A stretch of DNA of 64,000 nucleotides from contig NZ_CP108882.1 in assembly GCF_036347055.1 (NCBI RefSeq), positions 7,986,001-8,050,000 of the forward strand. Reading direction: 5' to 3'. Made by a program: the position numbers and the translations under genes. Origin of the DNA: Streptomyces sp. NBC_00820. GTDB taxonomy: Bacteria > Actinomycetota > Actinomycetes > Streptomycetales > Streptomycetaceae. The first letter of the stretch is position 1. Each line of letters opens with the position of its first letter. Under the pieces are notes generated by a model. That model was not told where the DNA came from, ran no database searches, and worked only from the letters and a program-made list of their open reading frames with translations. Below are positions 24,383 through 34,385 of the stretch, piece after piece.

Positions 24383-26626
24383 TCAGGGCGATGGCCTTGA
24401 GGCTGTGCCTGCCGGGCCGTTGGGCGTATTGAATAGATCCTGATAGGCGCGTAGTTCCTCACCGGTCAGTTCCGGGTCGCCGCTGATGGCACTCATGGTG
24501 GTGTCCCATTCCCGGTAGCCGTCGGCGCGGGGAGTGAGCAGCGCACCGACCGACATGAGCTGGGCGAGGTTCGCATGCTCGCCGCGTTCGTGATGGCGCA
24601 GCTGAAGCCAGGCGGAGAACGCGGCGCGGGTGTGGTCGGTCAGGGCGGAACAGACGGCGAAGCCAAGCTGATCCAGGTCAGGCCCGGCGATGAAGGTGCG
24701 CATCCGCCATACCGTGGTGCCTGGCTCCGGCTCGGCGACCGCGGCCAGCGCGTCCAGCAGAAATCGGCCCAGATCTGTGCGGTACCCGACCGGCAGGCTG
24801 TCGAGAGAGGCCAGGACGCGTTGCCGGGTATCCCACTCGTCCGGGTCCAGTGGGCTGGTAGCTACGTCCTCGAGCATGATGCGGACCATGGTGTGGGCCT
24901 CGTCGTCGTCACTGCCGGCCGGGGCGGCGGGCAGCAGCGGCACGCTGTGCGGCTGTCCGCCGCGCCGAGTCCAGGATGGATCCGCCTCTTCCGCTGCTGC
25001 CTCGGCATCCGCGGCGGCCAGCTCGTAGTAACGCTCCGGCTCGCCGCCCAGAACGGGCGCCGACGTGCCGACCCGGTGCAGATAGCCGACGACGGCGTGG
25101 GTGGAGCGAAGCTGGTTGAACAGAAACTCCCAGTCACGCCGCAGCAGGGCGATCACCGGCGTGTTCCCGTGGTGTTCGGGGACAGCCAACTCCTGCGGGG
25201 GAACGGGGTGTTCGATGATGGTGACGCCTACCCAGTCGATGGCCGGGCTGTCGATGCTGAGACGATGGCCGCGTCCGTTGACCATCTGCACGCCCTGCGT
25301 TTTCAGCCGGCGTACGGTGCCGTGGATCTGCTTGCCCGCCGCGGTCAGCTGTTTGAGGACCCAGGACGTCTCCCGCTCCACGGTGGCGGGTTCGCCCTCG
25401 CGGGCCTTGATCTGCACGACCACACCGCGGTCGCCGACCACCAGCAGTCCGTCACTGATCTCCCGCACCCCACGGCCTTTGCGCTCCACGCTCGGGGCCA
25501 TCACAAAATCGGGCAGGCCCCAGGTGGCGGCCGCATCCTTGACGGCTGTCTCCGCGGCCGTGCCCCGCCGGTCGTGCTGGCGCAGGGGTGTCGAGTGCGG
25601 GACGACCCGCTCGAACACACCGCCGGGCGTGCTCACCATCAGCGTGAGCGTGTCGGCGTCCTGGACCCGCCCCAGGCCAATGTCCGAGGAGGCCAGCGCG
25701 GCAAGTTCCTCGGCGGACCAGTGCCTCGACGAGCGCGTGGCCTCAATCCAGGTATCCGTAGCGCCGACGCGTCCGGCAGACAACACGCGCCGGCTGCCCG
25801 GCACCTGGCTGGACAGCCACGCGAACGAGGTGGCGAACCGGGTGACCGCCTCGATCACCAGCGACAGCCGCTGATCGAAGGTGTCCTCGTCATCGGCCGG
25901 GGCGAACCCCTCGGTGAAACACAGATCGACCCAGGTGCCGGCCTGCGCGTTCACAGCGCACCCGCTCTGGTAGGAGCTCAGCCGGTAGCGGGCCAGCACA
26001 CGCTCTTGTCCGTCGAGCGCACCGGGCTGCGCCGCCTCCACGCTCTCGAGCACCGCGGGCGCCGCGGCATGGACCTGCGGTTCGACGGGAGTCGCCCAGG
26101 CGCCCATCACCGCACCCGAATCCAGCGCCGCCTCCCACTCCAGCAGATAGCCCAGCCCGCGGTGGATCCTGTCGATGACCTCGTCGCCGTCGCCGTCGCT
26201 GTCCTGGAAGGGCTGGCAATCCTCCACCATCGCCACGTGCGAGCGCAGGGTGCCGTCCATGCACGACTCGGCCAGTGACGCCCTGAACCCCTCGAGAGAA
26301 TCAGCGACCGGAAAGAACCGGGGACACTCCGGCCTGCGCAGCCGCTGCAGCGCACTGAACGCCTCAACCGACTCCGCCACCAGCGCATCCAGACACGCCC
26401 ACAACTCCCGCACACACCCGCGGAACAGCTCGGTCAGTTCCGCCTGCCCGCCTGGTGGCCAGGCCAGCCAGGCACCGATGACCCCCGACCCGTCCGGATG
26501 CGTGACCACGCTCTCCTCGACGAGTCCGTCCTTGAGGAGCGTGCTCCACAGCGGCGCCATCGCCATCTTGGCCTGCTGCGCGTCGCGCAGGTGCTGCCAC
26601 GCCCGCGGGTAGTACTCCCTGATCAC
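24383..26626 (-). CDS. Putative nuclease-containing protein, 747 aa
   Basis: Start taken as GTG 26626 because AGGG precedes it; an ATG at 26656 would add ten residues. Near residues 386-410 there is a PD-(D/E)XK-like pattern: GVREISDGLLVVGDRGVVVQ then IKARE, giving D392 and a Q405-x-K407 motif, followed by a helix with many Lys/Gln. Long helical regions flank it on both sides. The gene lies between the three-gene helicase operon and a divergent GmrSD-type gene. A DNA-targeting defence role is inferred from the motif and neighbours; the family is not recognised. Confidence 0.55.
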   Translation of the reverse strand: MIREYYPRAWQHLRDAQQAKMAMAPLWSTLLKDGLVEESVVTHPDGSGVIGAWLAWPPGGQAELTELFRGCVRELWACLDALVAESVEAFSALQRLRRPECPRFFPVADSLEGFRASLAESCMDGTLRSHVAMVEDCQPFQDSDGDGDEVIDRIHRGLGYLLEWEAALDSGAVMGAWATPVEPQVHAAAPAVLESVEAAQPGALDGQERVLARYRLSSYQSGCAVNAQAGTWVDLCFTEGFAPADDEDTFDQRLSLVIEAVTRFATSFAWLSSQVPGSRRVLSAGRVGATDTWIEATRSSRHWSAEELAALASSDIGLGRVQDADTLTLMVSTPGGVFERVVPHSTPLRQHDRRGTAAETAVKDAAATWGLPDFVMAPSVERKGRGVREISDGLLVVGDRGVVVQIKAREGEPATVERETSWVLKQLTAAGKQIHGTVRRLKTQGVQMVNGRGHRLSIDSPAIDWVGVTIIEHPVPPQELAVPEHHGNTPVIALLRRDWEFLFNQLRSTHAVVGYLHRVGTSAPVLGGEPERYYELAAADAEAAAEEADPSWTRRGGQPHSVPLLPAAPAGSDDDEAHTMVRIMLEDVATSPLDPDEWDTRQRVLASLDSLPVGYRTDLGRFLLDALAAVAEPEPGTTVWRMRTFIAGPDLDQLGFAVCSALTDHTRAAFSAWLQLRHHERGEHANLAQLMSVGALLTPRADGYREWDTTMSAISGDPELTGEELRAYQDLFNTPNGPAGTASRPSP

Positions 26627-26904
26627 AGCACCGACCCTAACGGCGGGTACTGACACCGCCCCCTTCAGTCGCGGCTGCCATCACCCACAACGTTGGCCTG
26701 CCCGCAGCCCGCACGGCTGGGGGCAAACGTGCGCCGCAGCAGCGGCTGGGACCGTAGTCGGGAAAAACAGCGGGCTGGGGATGACACCGTCGCCTGCGCC
26801 GATATTTTTCTGCATGCCGTCGACCAGACTCCCGCGCCGTCTGTACGCCGTGGCGCCGGATTGGGAGCATGACGGGATATGCCTGGCAGGTGAGGGGTGG
26901 TTGC

Positions 26905-29121
26905 GTGGGGGCGGACGAGATCAGGTCTCAGGGATTCAGCCTGAACGAGCTGTTCCGTGACGTGACGTACGAGATTGATTACTACCAGCGTGACTACACC
27001 TGGGGTGACGAAGAAGTCCGCACCCTGCTGCGGGATTTGTGCGACTCGTTCAAGCACTGGTTGGGCGACTCCGCGTACCGGCGCCGCCCCCACACCGCGC
27101 CGCAGTACTTCCTCGGCCCCTTCGTCTACCACGAGCCGTCGAAAAAGCGCCGCTTCCTCGTCGACGGTCAGCAGCGCTTCGTCACTTTGCACCTGCTCTT
27201 TTTGCAGCTGAGACTGTCGGCCCGGGAGGCCGGTGATACGCACACGGTTGACCAGCTCAACCGTGTGATCACGACCGATGGCAAGCACTTCAGCGTCGGC
27301 ATCACCGACCACGACCCCGTCCTTCAATCCGTCAGCGAGGGCCGTAAATACGAGACCGGCGCGGGGGACTCCCTCTCCCGCCGCAACCTGTGGGCACGCG
27401 GCCAGCAGATCGAATCCCAGCTTGCCGAGGAACTCGACGCCGAGAAGCTCCACCCCTTCACCGAATGGCTCCTGACCCGCGTAGTCCTGGTGGGCATCCG
27501 GGCGGCAGGCCCCGACCACGGCTACCGCATGTTCGAGACGATGAATGACCGCGGCGCCCGCCTCACCGCCGTCGACCTCCTCAAGAGCCATCTGCTGTCC
27601 AACGTCGGCTCCGCTGAAGATCAGCTGAATACCCAGTGGCAGGAGATGCTGCGGGAACTCTCCACCGACCGCGATGACCCCCAGGCGGCATCCCGCTTCA
27701 TCAAGGCATACCTCCTTGCCCGCTGCGCGCGCGAGGACTGTGACGAGGACCGCCGCCAGATCACCACCAACCTCAACGTGTGGGTACGCCACAACGCGGA
27801 GTACCTCGGCCTGACCCCGGGACGCCCCGACCACTTCCTCAACTTCGTACAGAATCTGCTGAAGACGGCCCGTCTGTACAGGCCCGTCCTCGCCGCCACC
27901 CGCACCCTGAAGATGGACGGCGACCGCCTGGAAACGGTGCTGTTCAACGAGCGCAACGGCCTCGGCGTCCAGTCCGTCGCCGTGCTCGCCGCCATCGCCC
28001 CCGACGACCGGCCCACCGACGCCAAGGACAAGGGCCGCCTCGTCGCCTCCTACATCGACCGCTGGTACGCCCTGCGGATCCTGCAGGACCTGCCCGTCCA
28101 GTCCGCCGACGCCGACGCCCTGGTCCACACCGAGCTCGTCCCCCTCCTGCGCGGCTGCCGCACCGTCGCCGACGTCGCCTCCACACTGGGCGACCTCGCC
28201 CAGCACAACGGGAACCCGGTGCGCGAAGCAATCACCCTGGGCCTGAGAGGCAACAACGCCCATCAGATCCGCTATCTCCTCACCCGCGCCACCGCTTACG
28301 CCGACGAGGCCTGCAAAAAACCCTTCGACATCCTCGCCTACCTCGACCGCGACCAGTTCCACATAGAACACCTATGGGCCAACCACCACCATCGCGTCGC
28401 CGGTGACATCCCAGACCCGGTCGTCTTCCGCAGCCGCCGCAACCAACTCGGTGGCCTCGGCCTGCTGAGAGGCCGCGAGAACTCCAGCATCAATGACCTC
28501 CCCTTCCACGACAAGAACCGCCTCTACGCCCGCAACAACGTCCTCCTGGGCGTCCTGGCCCCTCAATACGATCACCGCAACCCTGAACTGCGCGACTTCA
28601 TCAAGGCACACCAACTCGACAAGCACATGCGGGCCTTCGGGCCGACAGAGACCATGACCACGGTCATCGAGACCCGACAGGAGCTGTATCTGCGCCTGTT
28701 CGAACACATCTGGAAACCCGAACGCCTGGGGTTGCCCGTCTCTGCTGCCGTTGCACCTCCGGGGCCTGACGCCGGCCAGCCAGTCGCCCGTCCGCGCCAG
28801 GCCCCTCCGCGGCGCAGAGCGGCTTCTGGCCGACGCACCGACGTGGCCAGGATGATCGACGCCCAAGTTCTGACAGCCGGCACCCGGATCGTGCTCACCT
28901 ACCGCGCCACCGAGCACTGGGCCACCATCGACGCGAACGGCGGCATCATCCTCGCCGCGACCGGAGGCACACCCTACGGCCGGGCCGACGAGGCCGGGGC
29001 CGTCGCCCGCGGCACCAAGACCTGCCAGGGAATGAACGAATGGCACATCGAAGAAGAGAACGGAGTACGCGTCAGCCTGCGGACCATCCGCGACCGCGCG
29101 GCGGCGGCCGGCGCGCTGTAG
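26905..29121 (+). CDS. GmrSD-type (DUF262/DUF1524) restriction enzyme
   Basis: 738 residues from GTG 26905 with GAGGGG eight bases upstream. The N-terminal GmrS-like domain has the VDGQQRFVTL signature (DGQQR 87-91), which acts in nucleotide hydrolysis. The GmrD-like HNH nuclease shows HIEHL at 486-490, NQLGGLGLL at 513 and Asn530 in the usual spacing. A separate ~85-residue C-terminal module (LTAGTRIVLTYRATEHWATI onward) resembles RAMA-type modification-sensing domains. Known relatives are Type IV enzymes that cut glucosylated or otherwise modified phage DNA; single-chain fusions are common. It is divergent from the putative nuclease at 24383-26626. Confidence 0.85.
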   Translation: MGADEIRSQGFSLNELFRDVTYEIDYYQRDYTWGDEEVRTLLRDLCDSFKHWLGDSAYRRRPHTAPQYFLGPFVYHEPSKKRRFLVDGQQRFVTLHLLFLQLRLSAREAGDTHTVDQLNRVITTDGKHFSVGITDHDPVLQSVSEGRKYETGAGDSLSRRNLWARGQQIESQLAEELDAEKLHPFTEWLLTRVVLVGIRAAGPDHGYRMFETMNDRGARLTAVDLLKSHLLSNVGSAEDQLNTQWQEMLRELSTDRDDPQAASRFIKAYLLARCAREDCDEDRRQITTNLNVWVRHNAEYLGLTPGRPDHFLNFVQNLLKTARLYRPVLAATRTLKMDGDRLETVLFNERNGLGVQSVAVLAAIAPDDRPTDAKDKGRLVASYIDRWYALRILQDLPVQSADADALVHTELVPLLRGCRTVADVASTLGDLAQHNGNPVREAITLGLRGNNAHQIRYLLTRATAYADEACKKPFDILAYLDRDQFHIEHLWANHHHRVAGDIPDPVVFRSRRNQLGGLGLLRGRENSSINDLPFHDKNRLYARNNVLLGVLAPQYDHRNPELRDFIKAHQLDKHMRAFGPTETMTTVIETRQELYLRLFEHIWKPERLGLPVSAAVAPPGPDAGQPVARPRQAPPRRRAASGRRTDVARMIDAQVLTAGTRIVLTYRATEHWATIDANGGIILAATGGTPYGRADEAGAVARGTKTCQGMNEWHIEEENGVRVSLRTIRDRAAAAGAL

Positions 29122-29205
29122 CCGGTCAGGCAGGTCTGCCGGCGGCTGCCCCGATCCCGGTCAGCGAAGTGAGCAGGGGATCGTTTCGGCAGAGTATGTC
29201 CTGGC

Positions 29206-29337
29206 ATGGCGAGCAAGACGGTCGTGGCTGTGCTGTTTCCGGGGATCGATGTGCGAGTGGAGCGCGTCAGCGACTCCTCCGACGTCCGGCTGCCCGCTGG
29301 CAGGCCCCCGGTCGGGCGTGCCGTCCGTCACTGCTGA
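29206..29337 (+). pseudogene. Possible ISL3-family transposase N-terminal scrap
   Basis: A 43-residue frame begins ATG 29206: VVAVLFPGIDVRVERVSDSS. This resembles the first strand pair of ISL3 transposases, which is normally followed by a Cys-rich zinc finger that is missing here. The stop overlaps the end of the convergent MerR-like gene. It is too short to be sure. Confidence 0.3.
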
Positions 29338-30197
29338 CGCTGCCTCAGCAGGAGGCCCACGGTGTACAGCAGCCGTTTGCCGGCGGTGTTGACCTGTTCG
29401 TCCAGGGTGGGGGAGCGGAAGGCGTCGGCGAGGGACCCGGCCGCCGCCTCGAGACCGGGGCGCTCGGCGAGATAGTCGGCCGTCCAGGCTCGGGCCGCGG
29501 CGCGCGCTTCTTCCAGGAGTTGCTCACTCACGCCCGCGCGCAGGACGTGCTGCACGGCCAGGCTGATGATCTCGGCGTGGGCGACGACGTGCTCGCACGT
29601 CATCGGGGCCCCCACGGGACCCACGGCGCGCACCATCCCGCTGGCGGCGAACACGCTGTCGGGTTCCATCACCTCCCGCACCGCGTCCACCAGTTCGGCC
29701 CGCCCTCGTGGGGTCAGGGCCTGGCCGTTGCCCAGGTGGGTGACCAGCCGTACCAGGCGGGTGCGTGCCGTCGGTGTGGCCAGCGGGTGGTCGATCTGCC
29801 GCAGCAGTCCCACAGCCCCATCGCGGGCGACGTCCTTGTTGCGCTGGCCGCGCCCGAGCCAGGTGGAAAACGCCCGCTGCGCCTGTTGCAAGGCCACGTA
29901 CTCCTCGCCCCACCACAGCCACAGGGCCAGCGGGATCTGGGCAAGGGAGTTCAGCTTCAGCTCCGGCGACCGGCGGCGTTTGTCGAGCACGATGAGCAGC
30001 AGCTTGCGCTGATGGGCGCTGTGCAGGGCTTTGTCGGAGCCGCGGTGCAGGGTGCGTACCTGCGGGCTGCCCAGGATGCCCTTGGCGATCCACGCATGGG
30101 CCAGCCGCGCGTTGAAGTCCGCGTGGCCCGCCGCGTGCGCGTCGGCTACCAGTTCGTCGATGGTGCCAGGTCCGGTGATGCTCTCCCAGTACTGCAC
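29328..30197 (-). CDS. MerR-like DNA-binding protein near the Tn7-like core
   Basis: About 289 residues if translation starts at GTG 30197; the frame is open further upstream and the start is uncertain. Residues 10-75 (TIDELVADAHAAGHADFNAR, 'AWIAKGILGSPQVRTLHRGSD', HQRKLLLIVLDKRR) resemble a MerR-like winged helix in which the wing carries GSP and the following helix begins at the SAHQ. The rest is helical. It lies downstream of the TniB gene on the same strand, so it may belong to the transposition module as a regulator or target-site factor. I do not see TniQ signatures in it. Confidence 0.55.
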   Translation of the reverse strand: MQYWESITGPGTIDELVADAHAAGHADFNARLAHAWIAKGILGSPQVRTLHRGSDKALHSAHQRKLLLIVLDKRRRSPELKLNSLAQIPLALWLWWGEEYVALQQAQRAFSTWLGRGQRNKDVARDGAVGLLRQIDHPLATPTARTRLVRLVTHLGNGQALTPRGRAELVDAVREVMEPDSVFAASGMVRAVGPVGAPMTCEHVVAHAEIISLAVQHVLRAGVSEQLLEEARAAARAWTADYLAERPGLEAAAGSLADAFRSPTLDEQVNTAGKRLLYTVGLLLRQRQQ

Positions 30198-30380
30198 GAT
30201 CTGGAAAATACAGCGTTTCCGCCCCAGACAGAGCCGCTTTGAGCGTGCGTCAGCCGCACGGTCGCTGCCACGATCGAAAGCACAGGCCACCTGGCAGCCC
30301 GCCCGGTCGACAGTCCGCCGTCTTTCCCTGTTCCTGGCCGGATTCTGGGTGCCTGCCATCCACCCAGAGAGGACTTCTCC

Positions 30381-30557
30381 ATGACCACAGCAGAGCCCGC
30401 GAGCCACAACTGCCCCGGCACCTCGCCCGCGCAGTCCGATCCCTGCCAGCGAGGTATGTCCTGGCCACGTCTGATGTCCCTGAGCCTCCTCTCCGGCGCT
30501 TTCCGGCATGTCGGATCGCTACTGGTCGGCTGGGTGCTCGCCCAATGGCACGGCTGA
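30381..30557 (+). CDS. Small hypothetical protein, 58 aa
   Basis: ATG 30381 is preceded by GAGAGGA at ideal spacing, and the frame runs to TGA 30555-30557. The sequence has a polar N terminus (MTTAEPASHNCPGTSPAQSD) and a hydrophobic C terminus (LMSLSLLSGAFRHVGSLLVG then WVLAQWHG) that could span or lie on the membrane. It sits on the opposite strand between the MerR-like gene and tniB. Function unknown. Confidence 0.45.
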   Translation: MTTAEPASHNCPGTSPAQSDPCQRGMSWPRLMSLSLLSGAFRHVGSLLVGWVLAQWHG

Positions 30558-30754
30558 ATTCCCCGCCCGCCGGATCGTTGCACCCGCCTTCGCCGCCCGG
30601 AGACCTTCACCGGCATCGGACGCCTGATCGAGGGCAATCCGCCGGTGCCGCAGAACCCCGCGCTGCTGGGCGAGCGGACCACACGGACGCCGGGCTCCCG
30701 CCGTCCGGCAGCCGCGGGCGTGAACGGGGCCCAGCTTGTCCGCTGCGGTTCGTT

Positions 30755-31876
30755 TCAGGGGCTGAGTTGGGCTGTCGCGGCGGCGATCTCCTTCTCGGTG
30801 ATGTTCTCGCTGCCGCTGCGGATCGCGATGACGGCGGCGGTGGAGATGACGTAGGTGAGGGCTTTGAAGTAGCCGCCGGTGCGCTGGTGCAGTGTGACGG
30901 CGTGTTTGCTCAGGGCGTTCTCCTCCAGCCGGTACAGGCTCAGGTCGGCCTCGAAGCTCGCCAGGACGCGCCGGAAAGTCTCGTCGTCTTCGGTGTCCAG
31001 GGGCAGGGGGTGCAGCCAGGTCACCGGCAGCAGGGCGGTGGGGGAGGGCGAGACGGGTCCGGCTGGCTGTCCCGCCTGTTCGAGCCGTACCTTGTTCTCC
31101 TCGCTGACCCGGGTCAGGTCCTGGGCCAGGATGCGGGCCTGGTGCAGGCGGTGGCTGGCGCCGGTGCCGCAGAAGACGAGCGAGATGCCCAGCTTGTCGC
31201 GCAGGTAGTCGAAGTAGGGCAGCACGTTCGCCAGGTGCTGCGGCGAGGCGCGGTCGATGTCGTCGATGAGCAGCAGGCGGGTCTGTGCGGTTTCCAGGAC
31301 GTAGTTGACCGGCAGGGTCACGTCCTGGTGCTTGCGCATGTCCAGGACTTCCACGAGGCTTTTCGGCTCAGGGTTGAGACCCAGGTAGGAGCCGATTTCC
31401 CAGAGCCAGTTCACCCTCGGCTCCGGGTCCGCGGGGGTGGTGATGTGCACCACCGGGATCGTGTTCTGGCGCCTGCCGCCCATGGCGGCTTCGATCTCCC
31501 TCTGGGCAGTGCGTCCAATCGCCCGCAGCAGACAGGTCTTGCCGGTGCCCGCGGGGCCGTCGATGACATGGTCCATCAGCCCGTCACGGCGCCCGCTGTT
31601 GGAGTGGACCGCCTCGACGACCATCTCCTGCATGTGGGTCACTGCGTCGGTGGGCACCATCCGTAGATGCCGGTGGTAGGCGATGGCCTGTTCGTCCGTC
31701 TTCCTGTCCTCAGTGGGACTGCTGCCGGCCGCCAGTGCGGGTGGCTCCACTTCCTCGTCGACGAAGTGGGTCCAGCCGGTGAGCTGGAACAGCGGCAGAG
31801 GCCGCATCGGGGTGTCCTTGAGCTGCTGACGCAGACGGGCTTCACGTTTGTCACGCAGTTCGATGGATGCCTTCAT
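30755..31876 (-). CDS. tniB: TniB/TnsC-like transposition ATPase
   Basis: 373 residues; start ATG 31876 (a GTG lies one codon upstream) with GAGAGAAG before it. AAA+ features: Walker A DGPAGTGKT at about 106-114, Walker B LLLIDDID at 201-208, sensor region 'ISLVFCGTGASHRLHQAR'. In Tn7- and Tn5053-like elements this ATPase binds target DNA, selects insertion sites and activates the transposase. It follows tnsB on the same strand after a 129-base gap. The N terminus contains a short basic helix (RDKREARLRQQLKDTP) as expected for transposase contact. Confidence 0.85.
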   Translation of the reverse strand: MKASIELRDKREARLRQQLKDTPMRPLPLFQLTGWTHFVDEEVEPPALAAGSSPTEDRKTDEQAIAYHRHLRMVPTDAVTHMQEMVVEAVHSNSGRRDGLMDHVIDGPAGTGKTCLLRAIGRTAQREIEAAMGGRRQNTIPVVHITTPADPEPRVNWLWEIGSYLGLNPEPKSLVEVLDMRKHQDVTLPVNYVLETAQTRLLLIDDIDRASPQHLANVLPYFDYLRDKLGISLVFCGTGASHRLHQARILAQDLTRVSEENKVRLEQAGQPAGPVSPSPTALLPVTWLHPLPLDTEDDETFRRVLASFEADLSLYRLEENALSKHAVTLHQRTGGYFKALTYVISTAAVIAIRSGSENITEKEIAAATAQLSP

Positions 31877-32005
31877 CACGCTTCTCTCTCGTCACGGTCC
31901 TGCCCGTACCCGTACCCGCACCCGCAGACTGGCTCCGGACCGTAAAACCTGGCCGCTCTCGGGGCCGGCCTGGGGCTACGTCGTCACGGCTTCTGTCCTC
32001 GATCG

Positions 32006-34369
32006 CTATATCTCCCATACGTCGTCTTCGGCCTCGTTGCCGTCATCGCCGTCCGGATCGAGGTCGTCGAGGAGTTCCGCCTCGACGACCTCGTAGATAG
32101 CTGCCGGTGTGCCGGTCGCGGAGGCATTCGGCGGGCTGTCGTCGCCGTCGTCGGGGAAGAGTGCTGCCAGCGGATGCGGAGTCTGTCCGCTGTCCGAGGG
32201 CCGCTCCACGTTGCTCGGGCCGGCGGGGAGCGCTGGCGGGGTGGCTGCGGGCGGGGAAGCCAGGGGGGAGATGGGCAGTGCCGGGTAGGGACGCAGCGTC
32301 GACAGGTCGAACTCCTCCAGGCCCGCGTAGGGGTCCTGGGAGGGCTGTTCGGTCTCCAACTCCAGTCCCTGGAAGGGCGGTTCGGCTCCCGTGCGCTTGG
32401 GTGGCGGTCTGCGACTGCGCCGTCGCCGGTCACGCTGCGCCAGGGACAGGGCGATCGCCTCCTCGTCCTTCGCGCTTCCGCCTGCCGCACGGTGCTGCTC
32501 GGCGTGTTCCTGCCACATGTCCGCGGTCCACGGATCGTGCAGCAGGTGCCGGAGCCGGAAATCGCAGGTCACCCAGGTGTCGGCCGTGTGGTCGTACAAC
32601 CACACCCGCTCGGGACGGTAGGGGTTGAAGCGGCATTCCCACTGCTTCTCCCGGCCGGGCAGCTTCGAGTCGCCACGCAGGAGGATCTCCCGGTAGTGCC
32701 CGGCGTCCTGCGCGATGGGCTGATAGGTCCGATAGTCGATCATGAAGCCGCCCTTGCCGGGGATGACCCACTGCCGCAGCAGGAAGAAGCGGTTCTGGGC
32801 GGGGGAGAGCGGCACCGCACGGTAGCCGCTGCGGGCCACCTGGACCGCGTACATCTCGTTGGGTGACAGCACGACGCCTGGCCGGAACGGGTCGCGCAGC
32901 CCCGCGTCGGGGGTCTGCTGGTACTCCAGCGCCACCCACTCCTGGGCCATCTGCTGGAGCTCGGCGATCGTGTACAGCGGCATCCGGTCGATGCCGCGGC
33001 CGCGTTTCTTGTGGCTGCGGCCCTGCCAGCCGTGCGTGACGTGCTGACTGAAGCGGTGCGCGAGGGTGACGAAGAAGTGCTCGGGGAGCGGCTTGTCGGT
33101 CGGGGTCTTCTTACGCGCCGGGCGGCGGGCGATGCGCAGCCGGTCGCAGACCTCGGTGAAGTGCTCGCTCACATAGGGGCTGCCCTGGTCGTAGATGATC
33201 AGCTCGGGGCGGATGACAGGGCGGGCGGCGGTGGCCTCGGTGAACCGCTCGTCCGCCGCCCGCAGCGCCCCGAACGGCAGACTGGAGGCGGCGGCCGCAC
33301 TCAGTGGGTCCCAGCCGGGCATCACCGGCCAGGGCGCGAGAGCCTGGGCCAGCATCAGGGTCAAGTCGATCGCCCGGGTCGCCTGGCCCGCCTGCCCGCT
33401 CTCGGCGTCCCGGGGACGGCTGGGCGTGATCATCAGCGCGCACGCGCTGTGGTTGGCCACATCGATGAGCGTGGTCAGCTCCGTGGCGGTGGGCCGGCCG
33501 TCGTCGCCGCGGGCCAGAATCCGCAGCGGCGTGGTGTCTGCCTGGGTCACCTGTCCCGGCCGCAGCACGACCTCGCGCCCGCCATGGGGCAGCGGCGGCG
33601 TGGAGGCCAGAGCGGCCCGGGCCCGTGTCGGCTGGTCCAGGGCATCGGCCAGGCCGGACTCCTTCATCCGCAGGTAGAAGGTGGAACGGGAGGGCAGCAG
33701 AGCCGCCACGGCAGCCGAGCCGAGTTCCTCGGCGTACCGCGAGTGCAGCAGGTCCTCGACTTCCTCGCGGATCACGTCGATGGTCACGTCCGACGCGTGT
33801 GCGCGCCGGGCCACCACCTCCTGCATGGCGGTCAGACACCGCGGGTCGGTGAAGCCCCCCGGCCGTTTGTCCCGCGGCCCGGGCAGCAGGACGACCGGGT
33901 TCTCCCCGGCCGCTTTCCACTTGCGCCGCTTGTCGGCGAGGGTGTGGGCGGAGCAGCGGACGCCGTCGGCGGCCAGCCGCGCCGACATCGCGGCGCACCG
34001 CTGGGCCAGCGTCGTGCCCGGCCCGAATCCCCGCGCATGCTCACTCCTGCCCGGCGCCAGACCGGTGTCGATCTCCACCATGCGCGCCTGCCACAGCGCG
34101 GCCTCCTCCCGGCCCTCCTGCCGCCCCCAGCCGCCAAGGGCCGCACCGTCCGCGACGGGTGCCCCACCGCCGCTGACGACGGCGAAGTCCTCCGCGCCCA
34201 CCAGCCACCGGTACGACACCGCCCGGGGCACCTCCTGGCCGCCGTCCTGCGGCACCAGCGTGACCTGCGCCCCCTGCCACGCCACCACCTCCCACTCGCG
34301 CCCCTGCCAGCGAACCCCCGCCCCGATGGACAGCGACCCCGCAAGCCGGCCCTCACCTGATCCCGCCAT
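32006..34369 (-). CDS. tnsB: TnsB/TniA-like DDE transposase
   Basis: 787 residues. N-terminal DNA-binding HTH region (TLAQRCAAMSARLAADGVRC), rve-type catalytic core with Asp278 (TQADTTPLRI), Asp394 (IIYDQGSPYVSE) and Glu430 (KPLPEHFF), then a Mu-transposase C-terminal beta-barrel (YRAVPLSPAQNRFFLLRQWV; RFNPYRPERVWLYDH). The acidic tail (last ~60 residues) may contact the ATPase. It would cut the 3' ends and join them to target DNA. Its start lies 16 bases after the tnsA stop, so tnsA-tnsB-tniB form one operon. Confidence 0.9.
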   Translation of the reverse strand: MAGSGEGRLAGSLSIGAGVRWQGREWEVVAWQGAQVTLVPQDGGQEVPRAVSYRWLVGAEDFAVVSGGGAPVADGAALGGWGRQEGREEAALWQARMVEIDTGLAPGRSEHARGFGPGTTLAQRCAAMSARLAADGVRCSAHTLADKRRKWKAAGENPVVLLPGPRDKRPGGFTDPRCLTAMQEVVARRAHASDVTIDVIREEVEDLLHSRYAEELGSAAVAALLPSRSTFYLRMKESGLADALDQPTRARAALASTPPLPHGGREVVLRPGQVTQADTTPLRILARGDDGRPTATELTTLIDVANHSACALMITPSRPRDAESGQAGQATRAIDLTLMLAQALAPWPVMPGWDPLSAAAASSLPFGALRAADERFTEATAARPVIRPELIIYDQGSPYVSEHFTEVCDRLRIARRPARKKTPTDKPLPEHFFVTLAHRFSQHVTHGWQGRSHKKRGRGIDRMPLYTIAELQQMAQEWVALEYQQTPDAGLRDPFRPGVVLSPNEMYAVQVARSGYRAVPLSPAQNRFFLLRQWVIPGKGGFMIDYRTYQPIAQDAGHYREILLRGDSKLPGREKQWECRFNPYRPERVWLYDHTADTWVTCDFRLRHLLHDPWTADMWQEHAEQHRAAGGSAKDEEAIALSLAQRDRRRRSRRPPPKRTGAEPPFQGLELETEQPSQDPYAGLEEFDLSTLRPYPALPISPLASPPAATPPALPAGPSNVERPSDSGQTPHPLAALFPDDGDDSPPNASATGTPAAIYEVVEAELLDDLDPDGDDGNEAEDDVWEI

Positions 34370-34385
34370 GCGCCCCCTTCCGTCT

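Noticed and set aside
24231..24443. Small plus-strand gene overlapping the end of the 747-aa gene
   Set aside because: No ribosome-binding site, composition of a shadow frame, and it overlaps a well-supported gene.
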